From assembly GCF_026339935.1 (NCBI RefSeq), contig NZ_JAPEPX010000001.1, positions 2,757,001-2,821,000 of the forward strand: a DNA stretch of 64,000 nucleotides, in the 5' to 3' direction. Source of the stretch: Streptomyces sp. NBC_01551. GTDB taxonomy: Bacteria > Actinomycetota > Actinomycetes > Streptomycetales > Streptomycetaceae. The notes under the pieces are model-generated. The model was not told the origin of the DNA. It was given only the letters and a program-made list of their open reading frames with translations, and did not search any database. The position numbers and the translations under genes were made by a program. Shown here piece after piece: positions 7,813 to 16,289 of the stretch. Position 1 is the first letter of the stretch. Every line of letters begins with the position of its first letter.

Positions 7813-9008
7813 CTGGACTCCTTAGGCAGGCCGAGCACGCGCTCGGCGATGATGTTCCGCTGGATCTCGTCCGAGCCGCCGTAGATCGTGTCGGCGCGGG
7901 TGAACAGGAACAGGCGCTGCTCCTCGTCGAGTCCGCGTTCGTACGGCAGCTCCGGCGCCCAGTCGGCCGACCCGGCCGAGGCCGCCGCGCCGCGCACGGC
8001 CACCGCGAGTTCACCGAGCCGCCGGTGCCAGCCGCCCCACAGCAGCTTCGCCACGCTCGGCGCCCCCGGATCCCCGGAGCCGCCCAGCGTCCGCAGCGCG
8101 TTCCACCGCATCGTGCGCAGCTCGGCCCACTGCCGCACCAGGCGTTCGCGCAGGACCGGATCCCCCGCGCCCGAGGCCGCGTACGCGGCGAGCACCCGCT
8201 CCAGCTCGGCCGCGAACCCGATCTGCTGGACCAGGGTGGAGACGCCCCGCTCCAGCGCGAGCAGGCCCATGGCGACGCTCCAGCCTTCGCCCTCGCCGCC
8301 GACGACCTCCGACGCGACCGCCCCGTCGAGGAAGACCTCGTTGAACTCCGAGGTCCCCGACAGCTGCCGGATCGGCCGGACCTCCACCCGGCCGGGCTGG
8401 TCCATCCGCACCAGCAGGAACGACAGCCCCCGGTGGCGCCGGGAGCCCGGCTGCGTGCGGGCGAGGACGAAGCACCAGTCGGCCTCGCGGGCGAGCGAGG
8501 TCCAGATCTTCTGCCCGGTGACCCGGAACAGCCCGTCGCCGGCGTCCCGTCCCGCCGCCGTACGGACCGCCGCCAGGTCGGAGCCGGCGCCCGGCTCGGA
8601 GTACCCCTGGCACCACAGCTCCTCGCCGCGCGCGATCCCGGGCAGGTAGCGAGCCTGCTGCTCCCGGCTCCCGTAGGCGATCAGCGTCGGCGCGAGGAGG
8701 TTCTCCCCGATGTGGCCGACCCGGCCGGGGGCGCGCAGCGCCGCGTACTCCTCGGCCCACACCACCTGCCCGGTCAGGGAGAGCCGCTGCTGCCCGTACG
8801 TCCCGGCGGGCACCTCCCAGCCCTGCCCGATCCAGCCGCCGCGCCCCAGCTCGCGCTCCCACGCGCGGCGCGCGGCGACCCCCTCGTGCTCGCTGCCCGG
8901 CCCGCCGAGACCGACCGCCTGCGCGTACGGGCCCACGAGGTGCTCCGTGAGCCAGCCGCGGGCCCGCCCGCGCAGCTCCTCGTCCTCGGCCCCGAAGCTG
9001 AAGTCCAC
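7809..9008 (-). CDS. Acyl-CoA dehydrogenase family protein
   Basis: FAD-dependent alpha,beta-dehydrogenation of an acyl-CoA; 399 residues. The family signatures are present: WCQGYSEPGAGSDLA (near 125-140), VTGQKIWTSLAREADWCFVLART in the middle domain, and the C-terminal YGGSDEIQRNIIAERVLGLPKE that binds FAD. The catalytic glutamate cannot be assigned with certainty. The start is GTG 9008, giving VDFSFGAEDEEL, with AGAGGGG immediately upstream and only 11 bp after the SDR stop. An extended upstream frame exists but lies inside the SDR gene. Middle gene of a three-gene operon. Confidence 0.9.
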   Translation of the reverse strand: MDFSFGAEDEELRGRARGWLTEHLVGPYAQAVGLGGPGSEHEGVAARRAWERELGRGGWIGQGWEVPAGTYGQQRLSLTGQVVWAEEYAALRAPGRVGHIGENLLAPTLIAYGSREQQARYLPGIARGEELWCQGYSEPGAGSDLAAVRTAAGRDAGDGLFRVTGQKIWTSLAREADWCFVLARTQPGSRRHRGLSFLLVRMDQPGRVEVRPIRQLSGTSEFNEVFLDGAVASEVVGGEGEGWSVAMGLLALERGVSTLVQQIGFAAELERVLAAYAASGAGDPVLRERLVRQWAELRTMRWNALRTLGGSGDPGAPSVAKLLWGGWHRRLGELAVAVRGAAASAGSADWAPELPYERGLDEEQRLFLFTRADTIYGGSDEIQRNIIAERVLGLPKESR

Positions 9009-9019
9009 CGGATCCCCTC

Positions 9020-9949
9020 TTACGCGTTGGGGCGGTCCTTGGCGGCCGCCGCCTTGGCCATGGCCTCCAGCTGCACCAGCATCGGCATCGGGTCGGTGCC
9101 CACCGTCCCGGGCAGGAAGTCGGCGATCTTCTCGGGGGTCCAGGCGCCGTCCGCGTACCCGGCGCGCAGTTCGCGCGGCTGCGCCCACACGGCGATCTTC
9201 GGGCCGGCGATCGTGTAGACCTGCCCGGTGATCCGTTCGCCGCCGACGGCGACGGCCTTGTCGCTGAGCAGGTACGTGACGAGCGCGGCGACGTCCTCGG
9301 GCTCGCCGATCTCCTTGAGCTCCATGGGCACGTTGGCCGACATCCGGGTACGGGCGACGGGCGCGACGGCGTTCGCGGTGACGCCGTACTTGTGCAGGCC
9401 CAGGGCGGCGGAGCGGACGAGGGAGATGATCCCGCCCTTGGCCGCGCTGTAGTTGGCCTGGGCCACCGAGCCCTGGTGGTTGCCGCTGGTGAAGCCGATG
9501 AGGGTGCCCGAGCCCTGTCGGCGCATGACGGCGGAGGCGGCGCGGAACACGGTGAAGGTGCCCTTGAGGTGGGTGGCGACCACCGGGTCCCACTCCTCCT
9601 CGGACATGTTGAACAGCATCCGCTCGCGCAGGATGCCGGCGACGCAGACGACGCCGTCGACGCGGCCGTACTGGGCGAGGGCGGTGTCGACGATGCGCTG
9701 TCCGCCGGCCATGGTGGAGATGTCGTCGGCGACGGCGACGGCCTCGCCGCCCGCCGCGACGATCTCCTTCACCACGGCTTCGGCGACCTCGCTGGTGGGT
9801 TCGCCGCCCTCGATGCCGACGCCGTAGTCGTTGACGACGACCCTGGCCCCCTGGGCGGCGGCCGCGAGCGCGACGGCCCGGCCGATGCCCCGGCCCGCCC
9901 CGGTGACGGCGACGACCTTGCCTGCCAAGAAGTTCCCCACGCTGCCCAC
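9020..9949 (-). CDS. Short-chain dehydrogenase/reductase (3-hydroxyacyl-CoA dehydrogenase-like)
   Basis: NAD(P)-dependent oxidoreductase of 309 residues. The cofactor loop is TGAGRGIG (near 17-24). The active site is YSAAKGG (Tyr and Lys, near 170-175), preceded by the Ser-containing LIGFTSGNHQG. The insertion NDYGVGIEGGEPTSE after the second strand and the overall length resemble the dehydrogenase half of multifunctional beta-oxidation enzymes, so a hydroxyacyl-CoA substrate is plausible. GTG 9949 follows AAGGGG; GTG 9940 is possible. First gene of the operon, 22 bp from an operator-like repeat. Confidence 0.88.
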   Translation of the reverse strand: MGSVGNFLAGKVVAVTGAGRGIGRAVALAAAAQGARVVVNDYGVGIEGGEPTSEVAEAVVKEIVAAGGEAVAVADDISTMAGGQRIVDTALAQYGRVDGVVCVAGILRERMLFNMSEEEWDPVVATHLKGTFTVFRAASAVMRRQGSGTLIGFTSGNHQGSVAQANYSAAKGGIISLVRSAALGLHKYGVTANAVAPVARTRMSANVPMELKEIGEPEDVAALVTYLLSDKAVAVGGERITGQVYTIAGPKIAVWAQPRELRAGYADGAWTPEKIADFLPGTVGTDPMPMLVQLEAMAKAAAAKDRPNA

Positions 9950-9970
9950 GTCCGGCCCCTTCCCACGTTT

Positions 9971-9987
9971 TCTGACGGACCGTTAGA
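9971..9987. promoter_or_regulatory. Operator-like inverted repeat TCTGACGGACCGTTAGA
   Basis: A 17-bp inverted repeat with one G-T mismatch between the arms, 22 bp upstream of the SDR start on the minus strand and 76 bp upstream of the divergent cyclase gene. It could therefore control both units. It belongs to the motif family at 565, 589, 5985, 16181 and 16259. Confidence 0.6.
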
Positions 9988-10062
9988 TTCTATGGGCAGT
10001 CAGATGCCGCTGCACAAGCCCTCGTTGGGATTGGGATCCGTATTCCGAATGGCAAGGAGCTG

Positions 10063-10998
10063 GTGAACCACATGGGCATGCCCGCCGCGTTCCACGACAT
10101 CGCCAAGCGCGTCAACAACTGGGGCCGCTGGGGCGCCGCCGACGAGATCGGCACCCTGAACCTGATCACCGACGAGGTCGTCCGCGCGGCCGCCGCCGAG
10201 ATCCGCACCGGCCGCCGGATCCCGCTCGCGCTCCCGCTCAAGGAGGACGGCGTCCAGGCCGGCATGATCCCCGGCCGGATCAACCCGCTGCACACGATGG
10301 TGCAGATCAACCAGGAGATCTTCGGCCCGGGCACGGTGGCGTGCAGCGACGACGCCGTGACGATGGGCCTCCAGTGCGCGACCCACTGGGACGCCCTGAC
10401 CCACGTCTCGCACTCGGGGAGGATCTACAACGGCCGCCCCGCCGGGACGATCACCCCGCACGGGCGCGCGGAGTTCAGCGGCATCGACAAGGCCGGCCCC
10501 GTCGTCTCGCGCGGGGTCCTGCTGGACGTGGCCCGCGCCAAGGGCCTGGACCGGCTGCCCGGGGGCCACGCGGTGACCCCGGGGGACCTGGCGGAGGCGG
10601 AGGAGTTCGCCGGCGTCACGGTCCGCGCCGGGGACATCGTCCTCGTCCGCACCGGCCAGATCCAGGTCTACCTGGCGGGCGACAAGCACGGCTACGGGTT
10701 CCCCTCGCCCGGGCTGTCCGTCCACACGCCGCAGTGGTTCCACGCGCGGGACGTGGCGGCCGTCGCCAACGACACCCTGACCTTCGAGATCTTCCCGCCC
10801 GAGATCGACGACCTGTGGCTGCCGGTGCACGCGCTGGACCTGGTCGAGATGGGCATGCACCAGGGCCAGAACTGGAATCTCGAAAAGTTGTCCACAGCCT
10901 GTGCGGAAGCGCGGCGGTACACGTTCCTGCTCTCCGCGATGCCGGAGCCCTTCGTCGGCGCGGTGGGCACCCCGGTCTCCCCGGTGGCCGTCCTCTGA
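10063..10998 (+). CDS. Cyclase family protein (kynurenine formamidase-like hydrolase)
   Basis: A 311-residue member of the PF04199-type metal-dependent hydrolases, which open amide or C-C bonds of cyclic or acylated substrates. The motif CATHWDALTHVSHSGRIYNG (near 105-124) supplies the usual His/Asp/His metal ligands, in an HWDALTH variant. Later motifs VRAGDIVLVRTG and SVHTPQWFHARDVA also fit. The AAGGAG at 10054-10059 is only 3 bp before GTG 10063 and 12 bp before ATG 10072, so the exact start is unsettled. It is divergent from the SDR operon and shares its operator-containing intergenic region. Confidence 0.85.
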   Translation: MNHMGMPAAFHDIAKRVNNWGRWGAADEIGTLNLITDEVVRAAAAEIRTGRRIPLALPLKEDGVQAGMIPGRINPLHTMVQINQEIFGPGTVACSDDAVTMGLQCATHWDALTHVSHSGRIYNGRPAGTITPHGRAEFSGIDKAGPVVSRGVLLDVARAKGLDRLPGGHAVTPGDLAEAEEFAGVTVRAGDIVLVRTGQIQVYLAGDKHGYGFPSPGLSVHTPQWFHARDVAAVANDTLTFEIFPPEIDDLWLPVHALDLVEMGMHQGQNWNLEKLSTACAEARRYTFLLSAMPEPFVGAVGTPVSPVAVL

Positions 10999-11037
10999 CC
11001 GGCGGGCGCCGTCCCCGCCGAGCGGCCGGGCGGAGCC

Positions 11038-11658
11038 TCAGTGGCCGCCGCGGGGCTCGTGGCAGCCGCCCTCCACGTAGGACCCGTGGGCCTTGACGGA
11101 CATCGGCGGGGTCAGGTGCCCCGTCACGCACGGGCCGCTCTCCGGGATCGACACGACGAAGGAGAGGTTCGGCGCGGTGCCGTACACGTCCCCGGCGGCC
11201 ACCTCGTACCCCAGCCCGGTGAGGAGCTCGCTGAGCTTCGCCGCCGTGCCCGGCACGGGAGTCAGCGCCGCCTTGATCCGCGCGGCGTGCGCGTCGCCCC
11301 GGCACGCGGCCTGGGGGGAGAGCTCGGCCTGCTTCTTGAAGGCGTGGTTCTCCGCGTACTTGCGCGCCTCGGGGTCGGTGGGCAGGGCGTCCGGCGCGCC
11401 GGGGTCCGGCGCGCCCGTGCTCCGGCCCGCGCACCGCGTGGCGACCTCGGGGAAGCGCTTGTCGTGACGGGCCACGGCGGCCGCCGCCTGGGCGGCGTAG
11501 TCCACCGTCGGGCTCGCCGCCGGGCTCGCCGCCCCGCTCACGCCCGGGCTCCCGCCCGGGGCGGCGCCGCTTCCGGCGACCGTGGTGCCGCAGGCGGTGA
11601 GGGCCAGCAGTCCGGCCGTGAACAGCACGGCACCGGCCGGGTTGGTACGGGGTATCAC
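11038..11658 (-). CDS. Secreted lipoprotein of unknown function
   Basis: A 206-residue protein with a signal peptide ending in a lipobox (GLLALTAC, Cys near 23), so it should be anchored on the outer face of the membrane. After a Gly/Ser/Ala/Pro-rich linker (about 24-50) the mature domain has five or six Cys, including SPQAACRGDAHAARIK, SGPCVTGHL and GSYVEGGCHEP, consistent with disulfides. I do not recognise the family. The start is GTG 11658. It ends only 39 bp past the convergent cyclase gene. Confidence 0.75.
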   Translation of the reverse strand: MIPRTNPAGAVLFTAGLLALTACGTTVAGSGAAPGGSPGVSGAASPAASPTVDYAAQAAAAVARHDKRFPEVATRCAGRSTGAPDPGAPDALPTDPEARKYAENHAFKKQAELSPQAACRGDAHAARIKAALTPVPGTAAKLSELLTGLGYEVAAGDVYGTAPNLSFVVSIPESGPCVTGHLTPPMSVKAHGSYVEGGCHEPRGGH

Positions 11659-11997
11659 GGCGTCTCCACGGTCCCTGGGAACGAACCCCGACGGTGGCGG
11701 GGCGAGTGCCCCGATTATCGCTTCGGCCGCCCGGCCGGTCCTGAGTACGCGTACTCAGCCCCCGACCCCCGAAACCCCGGCCCCGACCCCGGCCCCACCT
11801 CAACCCCGGCCCGACCCCGGCCGGACACCCGGCCCCTGACCTGCGGGTGGCGGCGTGCGTCCGTGCACGCCCCGAGCGCGGCACGGCAGCCGCCACCCCA
11901 CGACCCGCACTCGTCAAGGCAAGGACCCTTGGCGTCCCCTCGCAACGAATCGTTCACCACCAGGGTGATCAACACATGACGGTCCGTCAACACCTCG
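11659..11997. other. Intergenic region upstream of the lipoprotein gene
   Basis: 339 bp between two minus-strand genes. It holds a GTACGCGTACT palindrome (about 11746-11756), a CCCCGGCCCCGACCC-type low-complexity run (about 11760-11835), and a TGACGGTCCGTCA inverted repeat at 11977-11989. I see no supported reading frame. Confidence 0.5.
11977..11989. promoter_or_regulatory. Possible isolated copy of the TGACG/CGTCA operator
   Basis: A perfect 13-bp inverted repeat TGACGGTCCGTCA with the same half-sites as the catabolic operators. It lies just after the stop of the anti-sigma-like gene and 319 bp before the lipoprotein start, so its target is unclear and it may be fortuitous. Confidence 0.35.
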
Positions 11998-12468
11998 TTA
12001 GAGGTACACGCGCGGTTCCCGGATCGGCCCACGAATTTCCGACGGCCCCTCAGGGCAGCCGGCAGCCCGGTCCGCGGCCTTCTCCGCGCGGTCGATCTCG
12101 CACCAGATCCGCTTGCCGGCGCCCTCGCGCTGCCAGCCCCAGCGGTCCGCCAGACCGTCCACCAGCTCCAGCCCGCGCCCGCCCGTGTCGTCCCCGGCGG
12201 CCTGCCGCCGGGCCGGCGCCCGGTCGCTCGCGTCGGCGACCTCGACCCGCACCCCCGGCCCCCCGAACAGCATCCGCAGCACGGCCGGACAGCCCGTGTG
12301 CACGACCGCGTTCGTGACCAGCTCGGAGATCAGCAGGATCAGCGTCTCGGCGAGCGGCTCGTCGTCCCCTATGCCGGACCCCGCCAGCCGGGAGCGCGCC
12401 CATCGGCGGGCCCGGCCGACCTCTGCGGGGTCCGGTCCTACCTCCAGCTGCACCTGAAGCACCTGCAC
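11998..12468 (-). CDS. ATP-binding protein, anti-sigma regulatory factor type (HATPase)
   Basis: A 156-residue protein with a GHKL ATPase fold like SpoIIAB/RsbW serine kinases. The N box is LLISELVTNAVVHT (near 46-59) and the G-box region is GGRGLELVDGLADRWGW (near 98-114). Streptomyces has dozens of these, and most probably phosphorylate or sequester anti-anti-sigma partners. No partner gene is adjacent. The start is GTG 12468. The C-terminal 30 residues, rich in Arg, Glu and Pro, are probably disordered. Confidence 0.85.
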   Translation of the reverse strand: MQVLQVQLEVGPDPAEVGRARRWARSRLAGSGIGDDEPLAETLILLISELVTNAVVHTGCPAVLRMLFGGPGVRVEVADASDRAPARRQAAGDDTGGRGLELVDGLADRWGWQREGAGKRIWCEIDRAEKAADRAAGCPEGPSEIRGPIREPRVYL

Positions 12469-12813
12469 CGCTCACACCATCCGAACCGGCGGACACTTCG
12501 CCTCGCGACGGAACGGGATCACGATCCGTGACCCCCTTGCGGAGCAGCATGGTTGACATACAGTCACCACAACAAGCGCTTCGGGCATATTCCAGCGCGA
12601 AGGAGTAGGCGTGGTGCATACTGCGCGACGCTCGCGCCGCTGGGCCGCTCGCATTCCCGGGAGCGTACCGGAGCAGGCCCCCGACTCCCGGCCGCAATGA
12701 GTCGGGCGAAGGACACAAACCGATATCAACTCTCTGTAATCAGACATGCGTCCCGCACCGTCCCTCCCGTAACACTGGGCGACCGCCGTCGGGCCCGAGG
12801 ATGATCGTTCCCG
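12469..12813. other. Non-coding region upstream of the HATPase gene
   Basis: 345 bp with less extreme GC than its surroundings, which suggests regulatory DNA. It contains TGACATACAGTCA (12554-12566), an inverted repeat TGAC-N5-GTCA overlapping a TTGACA hexamer, but no good -10 at the right spacing. A short plus-strand frame (12553-12804) has no ribosome site and no family resemblance. It likely contains the promoter of the minus-strand HATPase gene. Confidence 0.45.
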
Positions 12814-13785
12814 CTACGGCGCGTCCGCATCCGCCGCGATCCGCGACAGCCCGCCCGCCGCCGGATCCGCCTCCGCCGGATCCGCCGCCAGCAGTTCCGC
12901 CGCCAGCCGCTCCTCGGCCTCCGCCGCCGTCACCCACTGCTCCGCCCGCACCCACGCCCGCTTCAGGTGCAGGTGCACGTCCGCCTCCCAGGTGAACCCC
13001 ATCCCGCCGTACACCTGGAGGCAGTCCCGGGCGCCCCGTACCGCCGCCCCGTCCGCCAGCAGCTTCGCCGCCGCGATCTCCCCGGGGTCGGCCGTGACCG
13101 CCGCCGCGTACACCGCCGTACGGGCGACCTCGGCCCGCACCAGCATCCCCGCGCACAGGTGCTTGACCGCCTGGAACGCCCCGATCGGCTGCCCGAACTG
13201 CTCGCGCTCCCCCGCGTACCGCACCGCCAGCTCCACCGTCCGCAGCGCGCTCCCGAGCTGGAGCGCCGCCGTCAGCAGCGCGCCCGCGTCCCGGTGCTCC
13301 GAGACGTCCCCGCGGAGGTCCCCCGCCACCCGGTGCAGCGGGGTCAGCGGGTCCGCCGAGCGCACGGGCTCACCCGAAGGGAGTAACGGCGCGCCGAGCA
13401 CCGCGTCCGCCTCCGCGAGGTACGAGACCAGTGGCCCGCCGCGTTCCCCCAGGTCGAGCGCCGTCACCACGGCCGTCCCGGCCGCCGCCCCCGGGACCAC
13501 GCCGGCGGCGAGGTGCGTGGCCACCAGCGGCCCCGGCAGCAATGCCCGCCCGGCCTCCTCGAAGACGAGCACCGCCTCGGGCAGGCCCAGCCCCACCCCG
13601 CCCTCGGCCTCCGGCAGGCGCAGGGCGAAGAACCCGGCCGCGCCGAGCTCCCGCCACAGCCCCCGGTCGACCGCGGTCCCGCTGTCGACGGCCGCCCGCA
13701 GCGCCTCGCGCCCGAACCGCCCGGCGAGCAGGTCGCGCACGCCCGCGCGCAGGTCCCGCTGGTCCCGCGTCAGCTGGAAGTCCAC
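12814..13785 (-). CDS. Acyl-CoA dehydrogenase family protein (short, likely partner subunit)
   Basis: A 323-residue protein, shorter than the usual 380-400. The N-terminal helical domain (DFQLTRDQRDLRAGVRDLL) and the C-terminal helical domain (REQFGQPIGAFQAVKHLCAGMLV, QVYGGMGFTWEADVHLHLKR) are clear, but the middle beta-domain is degenerate, lacking the usual TExxAGSD segment. In actinomycetes such a shortened subunit often pairs with a full-length one as an alpha2beta2 enzyme on bulky acyl-CoAs. The GTG start is 6 bp after the stop of the full-length dehydrogenase gene, which supports a heteromer. Third gene of the amidohydrolase operon. Confidence 0.82.
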   Translation of the reverse strand: MDFQLTRDQRDLRAGVRDLLAGRFGREALRAAVDSGTAVDRGLWRELGAAGFFALRLPEAEGGVGLGLPEAVLVFEEAGRALLPGPLVATHLAAGVVPGAAAGTAVVTALDLGERGGPLVSYLAEADAVLGAPLLPSGEPVRSADPLTPLHRVAGDLRGDVSEHRDAGALLTAALQLGSALRTVELAVRYAGEREQFGQPIGAFQAVKHLCAGMLVRAEVARTAVYAAAVTADPGEIAAAKLLADGAAVRGARDCLQVYGGMGFTWEADVHLHLKRAWVRAEQWVTAAEAEERLAAELLAADPAEADPAAGGLSRIAADADAP

Positions 13786-13791
13786 CGCCCC

Positions 13792-14946
13792 TCACCGCCC
13801 CTTCGGCAGGCCGAGGATGCGCTCGGCGACGATGTTCCGCTGGATCTGCGAGGTGCCCGCCGCGATCGTGTACGAGAGGGACGAGAGCCGGTCCAGGACC
13901 CACTCCTCATCCAGCGAGAGCGAGCCCGCGCCCAGCACCTCGGCCGCGGTGTCGTACAGCTCTTGCCGCGCGTGCGAGTACGCCAGCTTGAAGACGCTGC
14001 CACCCGTGCCCGGGACCCCGCCGGACCGCTCCGACTCGCTGACGTTCCACTGCGTCAGCCTCCAGAGGGCGCCGAATTCCCCGTAAAGGCGCCCCAGTTT
14101 CCTTCGTAGGACGGGGTCGTCCCAGCGGCCGTTGGCCCGGGCGGTGCGCGCCAGCTCGGCGAGGGTGCGCCGGCAGGCGACGACCTCGCCGACGAAGGCG
14201 GTGCCCCGCTCGAAGGACAGGGTCACCATCGTGACCCGCCAGCCGTCGTTCTCCGCCCCGACCCTGTTCGCGACCGGCACCCGGACCTCGTCGAGGAACA
14301 CCTCCGCGAACTCGGTCGATCCCGCGAGGGTGCGCAGGGGCCGGATCGTGACCCCGGGCGCGTCCATCGGCATGGCCAGCCAGGAGATCCCGCGGTGCTT
14401 CGCGGCGGCCGGGTCGGTGCGCACCAGCAGCTCGCACCAGTCGGCGACCTCCGCGTGCGAGGTCCAGATCTTCGACCCGGTGATCACGTAGTCGTCTCCG
14501 TCGCGCACCGCGCGGGTCCGCAGCGAGGCCAGGTCGGAGCCCGCGTCGGGCTCGCTGAACCCCTGGCACCACACCTCGTCGCCGCGCAGTACGGGCGGCA
14601 GCCAGCGCGCCCGCTGCCCGGCTGTGCCCTCGGCCGCGATGGTCGGGCCGGCGTGCAGCAGCCCGACGAAGTTCGCGCCGACGTACGGGGCGCCGGCGCG
14701 CTCCGTCTCCTCCAGGAAGATCAGGTGCTGGGTCGGGGTGGCCCCGCGCCCGCCCGCGTCGACGGGCCAGTGCAGTCCGGCGTACCCGGCGTCGTACAGC
14801 CTGCGCTGCCAGCCCAGGTCGTAGGCGCGGCGGCCGGGCCAGTCGTCGGGCGACGGCTTCGCGGGCAGCTCGGGCAGCGTCTTGCCGAGCCAGGTGCGCA
14901 GCCGGGCGCGGAAGTCCCGCTCCTCCTCGGTGTACGTCAAATCCAT
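13792..14946 (-). CDS. Acyl-CoA dehydrogenase family protein (full-length subunit)
   Basis: 384 residues starting MDLTYTEEERDFRARLRTWL. It carries the complete signature set: WCQGFSEPDAGSDLASLRTRA (near 124-144), ITGSKIWTSHAEVADWCELLVRTD, and the C-terminal AAGTSQIQRNIVAERILGLPKG. It probably works as a heteromer with the short dehydrogenase encoded 6 bp downstream. ATG 14946 overlaps the amidohydrolase stop by one base (TGATG), so translation is coupled. The mycobacterial two-subunit dehydrogenases of steroid and side-chain breakdown have the same long/short gene order, but the substrate here is unknown. Confidence 0.9.
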   Translation of the reverse strand: MDLTYTEEERDFRARLRTWLGKTLPELPAKPSPDDWPGRRAYDLGWQRRLYDAGYAGLHWPVDAGGRGATPTQHLIFLEETERAGAPYVGANFVGLLHAGPTIAAEGTAGQRARWLPPVLRGDEVWCQGFSEPDAGSDLASLRTRAVRDGDDYVITGSKIWTSHAEVADWCELLVRTDPAAAKHRGISWLAMPMDAPGVTIRPLRTLAGSTEFAEVFLDEVRVPVANRVGAENDGWRVTMVTLSFERGTAFVGEVVACRRTLAELARTARANGRWDDPVLRRKLGRLYGEFGALWRLTQWNVSESERSGGVPGTGGSVFKLAYSHARQELYDTAAEVLGAGSLSLDEEWVLDRLSSLSYTIAAGTSQIQRNIVAERILGLPKGR

Positions 14947-16133
14947 CAGACGAGGTCCAGGCCGAGCATCCGGATGGCGTTGCCGCGCATCAGCTTGTGG
15001 ACCGTCTCGTCGTCGAGGCCCTTGACGTGGTCGAGGGCGACCTCCTTGGTGTGCGGGAAGGTCGAGTCGACGTGCGGGTAGTCGGTCTCGAAGGTGGCGT
15101 TGTCGCGGCCGACGACGTCGATCGAGGCGATGCCGTGCTTGTCGCGGAAGAAGCAGCAGAAGATCTGCCGGTAGTAGTACGTGGACGGCGGCTCGGGGAT
15201 CAGGTCGCGGACCCCGCCCCAGGCGCGGTGCTCCTCCCACACGTCGTCGGCGCGCTCCAGGGCGTACGGGATCCAGCCCATCTGCCCCTCGCTGTACGCC
15301 AGCTTCAGGGTCGGGAACTTCACCAGCACCCCGCTGAACAGGAAGTCCATCATCGAGGCCATCGCGTTGTTGAAGCTGAGCGAGGCCTGCACGGCGGGCG
15401 GCGCGTCGGGCGAGGCGGCGGGCATCTGCGAGGACGAGCCGATGTGCATGTTGACGACGGTGCCGGTCTCCTGACAGACGGCGAAGAAGGCGTCCCAGTA
15501 GCCGGAGTGGATGGAGGGCAGCCCGAGGTGGGTGGGGATCTCGGAGAAGGTCACCGCCCTCACCCCGCGCGCGGCGTTGCGCCGGATCTCGGCGACGGCG
15601 AGGTCGATGTCCCAGAGCGGGATGATGCACAGCGGGATCAGCCGGCCGCCGCTGTCGCCGCACCACTCCTCGACCATCCAGTCGTTGTACGCGCGCACAC
15701 AGGCGAGGGCGACCTCCTTGTCGTGGGCCTCCGCGAAGGTCTGGCCGCAAAAGCGCGGGAAGGTCGGGAAGCACAGCGACGCCTCGACGTGGTTGAGGTC
15801 CATGTCGGCGAGCCGCGCCTTGGGGTCCCAGCAGCCGCGCCGCATCTCCTCGCGGGTGATCCCCTCCAGGGTCATCTCGTCGCGGTCGAAGCCGACGGCG
15901 GCGATGTTGCGCTTGTACGGGAACTTCAGGTCCTCGTAGATCCACCAGTCGGTCGGCGGGCCGTCCGGGTCCATGGTGATCACGTACTTGCCGCCGGTGT
16001 ACGCCAGCTCGCCGATGCCGGCGGTCAGCGGCTTGGGCCCGCGGTCGCGGTACCGGGCGGGCAGCCAGACGTCGAAGAGGTGCGCGGGCTCGATCACGTG
16101 GTCGTCCACGCTGATGATCCGAGGCAGTTCCAT
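14946..16133 (-). CDS. Amidohydrolase family protein (ACMSD / TIM-barrel type)
   Basis: A 395-residue metal-dependent hydrolase or decarboxylase of the amidohydrolase-2 group. It begins IISVDDHVIEP with the strand-1 DxH-type ligand motif (here DDH). Further motifs include LCFPTFPRFCGQTF, VNMHIGSSS (His ligand, near 233), LKLAYSEGQMGWIPYALER and the late acidic FETDYPHVDSTFPHT (Asp near 353). The family acts on carboxylates and cyclic diketone-like intermediates, and a C-C hydrolysis or decarboxylation step would suit the dehydrogenases next door. First gene of a three-gene operon with an operator-like repeat 47 bp upstream. Confidence 0.88.
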   Translation of the reverse strand: MELPRIISVDDHVIEPAHLFDVWLPARYRDRGPKPLTAGIGELAYTGGKYVITMDPDGPPTDWWIYEDLKFPYKRNIAAVGFDRDEMTLEGITREEMRRGCWDPKARLADMDLNHVEASLCFPTFPRFCGQTFAEAHDKEVALACVRAYNDWMVEEWCGDSGGRLIPLCIIPLWDIDLAVAEIRRNAARGVRAVTFSEIPTHLGLPSIHSGYWDAFFAVCQETGTVVNMHIGSSSQMPAASPDAPPAVQASLSFNNAMASMMDFLFSGVLVKFPTLKLAYSEGQMGWIPYALERADDVWEEHRAWGGVRDLIPEPPSTYYYRQIFCCFFRDKHGIASIDVVGRDNATFETDYPHVDSTFPHTKEVALDHVKGLDDETVHKLMRGNAIRMLGLDLV

Positions 16134-16179
16134 GGTGTCCCCTCGCGCAAGCGGATGGCCGATGGCTTTGGCCGACGTA

Positions 16180-16196
16180 TCTGATGAACCGTCAGA
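16180..16196. promoter_or_regulatory. Operator-like inverted repeat TCTGATGAACCGTCAGA
   Basis: A 17-bp inverted repeat with one arm mismatch, 47 bp before the amidohydrolase start (minus strand). It pairs with a second copy at 16259, which faces the divergent CoA ligase gene. Confidence 0.6.
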
Positions 16197-16258
16197 AACA
16201 AGCTAGCTCCGCGACCCCTGGACCGACAAGCGTCGGCGCCCTACGCTCTCCGCTTGAT

Positions 16259-16273
16259 CTGACTATCCGTCAG
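16259..16273. promoter_or_regulatory. Operator-like inverted repeat CTGACTATCCGTCAG
   Basis: Keeps the CTGAC / GTCAG ends and lies 17 bp before ATG 16290 of the acyl-CoA synthetase gene. It is about 78 bp from the copy at 16180, so each divergent promoter has its own site. Confidence 0.6.
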
Positions 16274-16289
16274 CTATGGGGAGGTTGGG

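Noticed and set aside
12541..12600. TTGACA promoter on the plus strand with a following 83-codon frame
   Set aside because: No -10 hexamer at 16-19 bp spacing and no ribosome site; the frame shows no family resemblance and crosses into the 3' end of a minus-strand gene.
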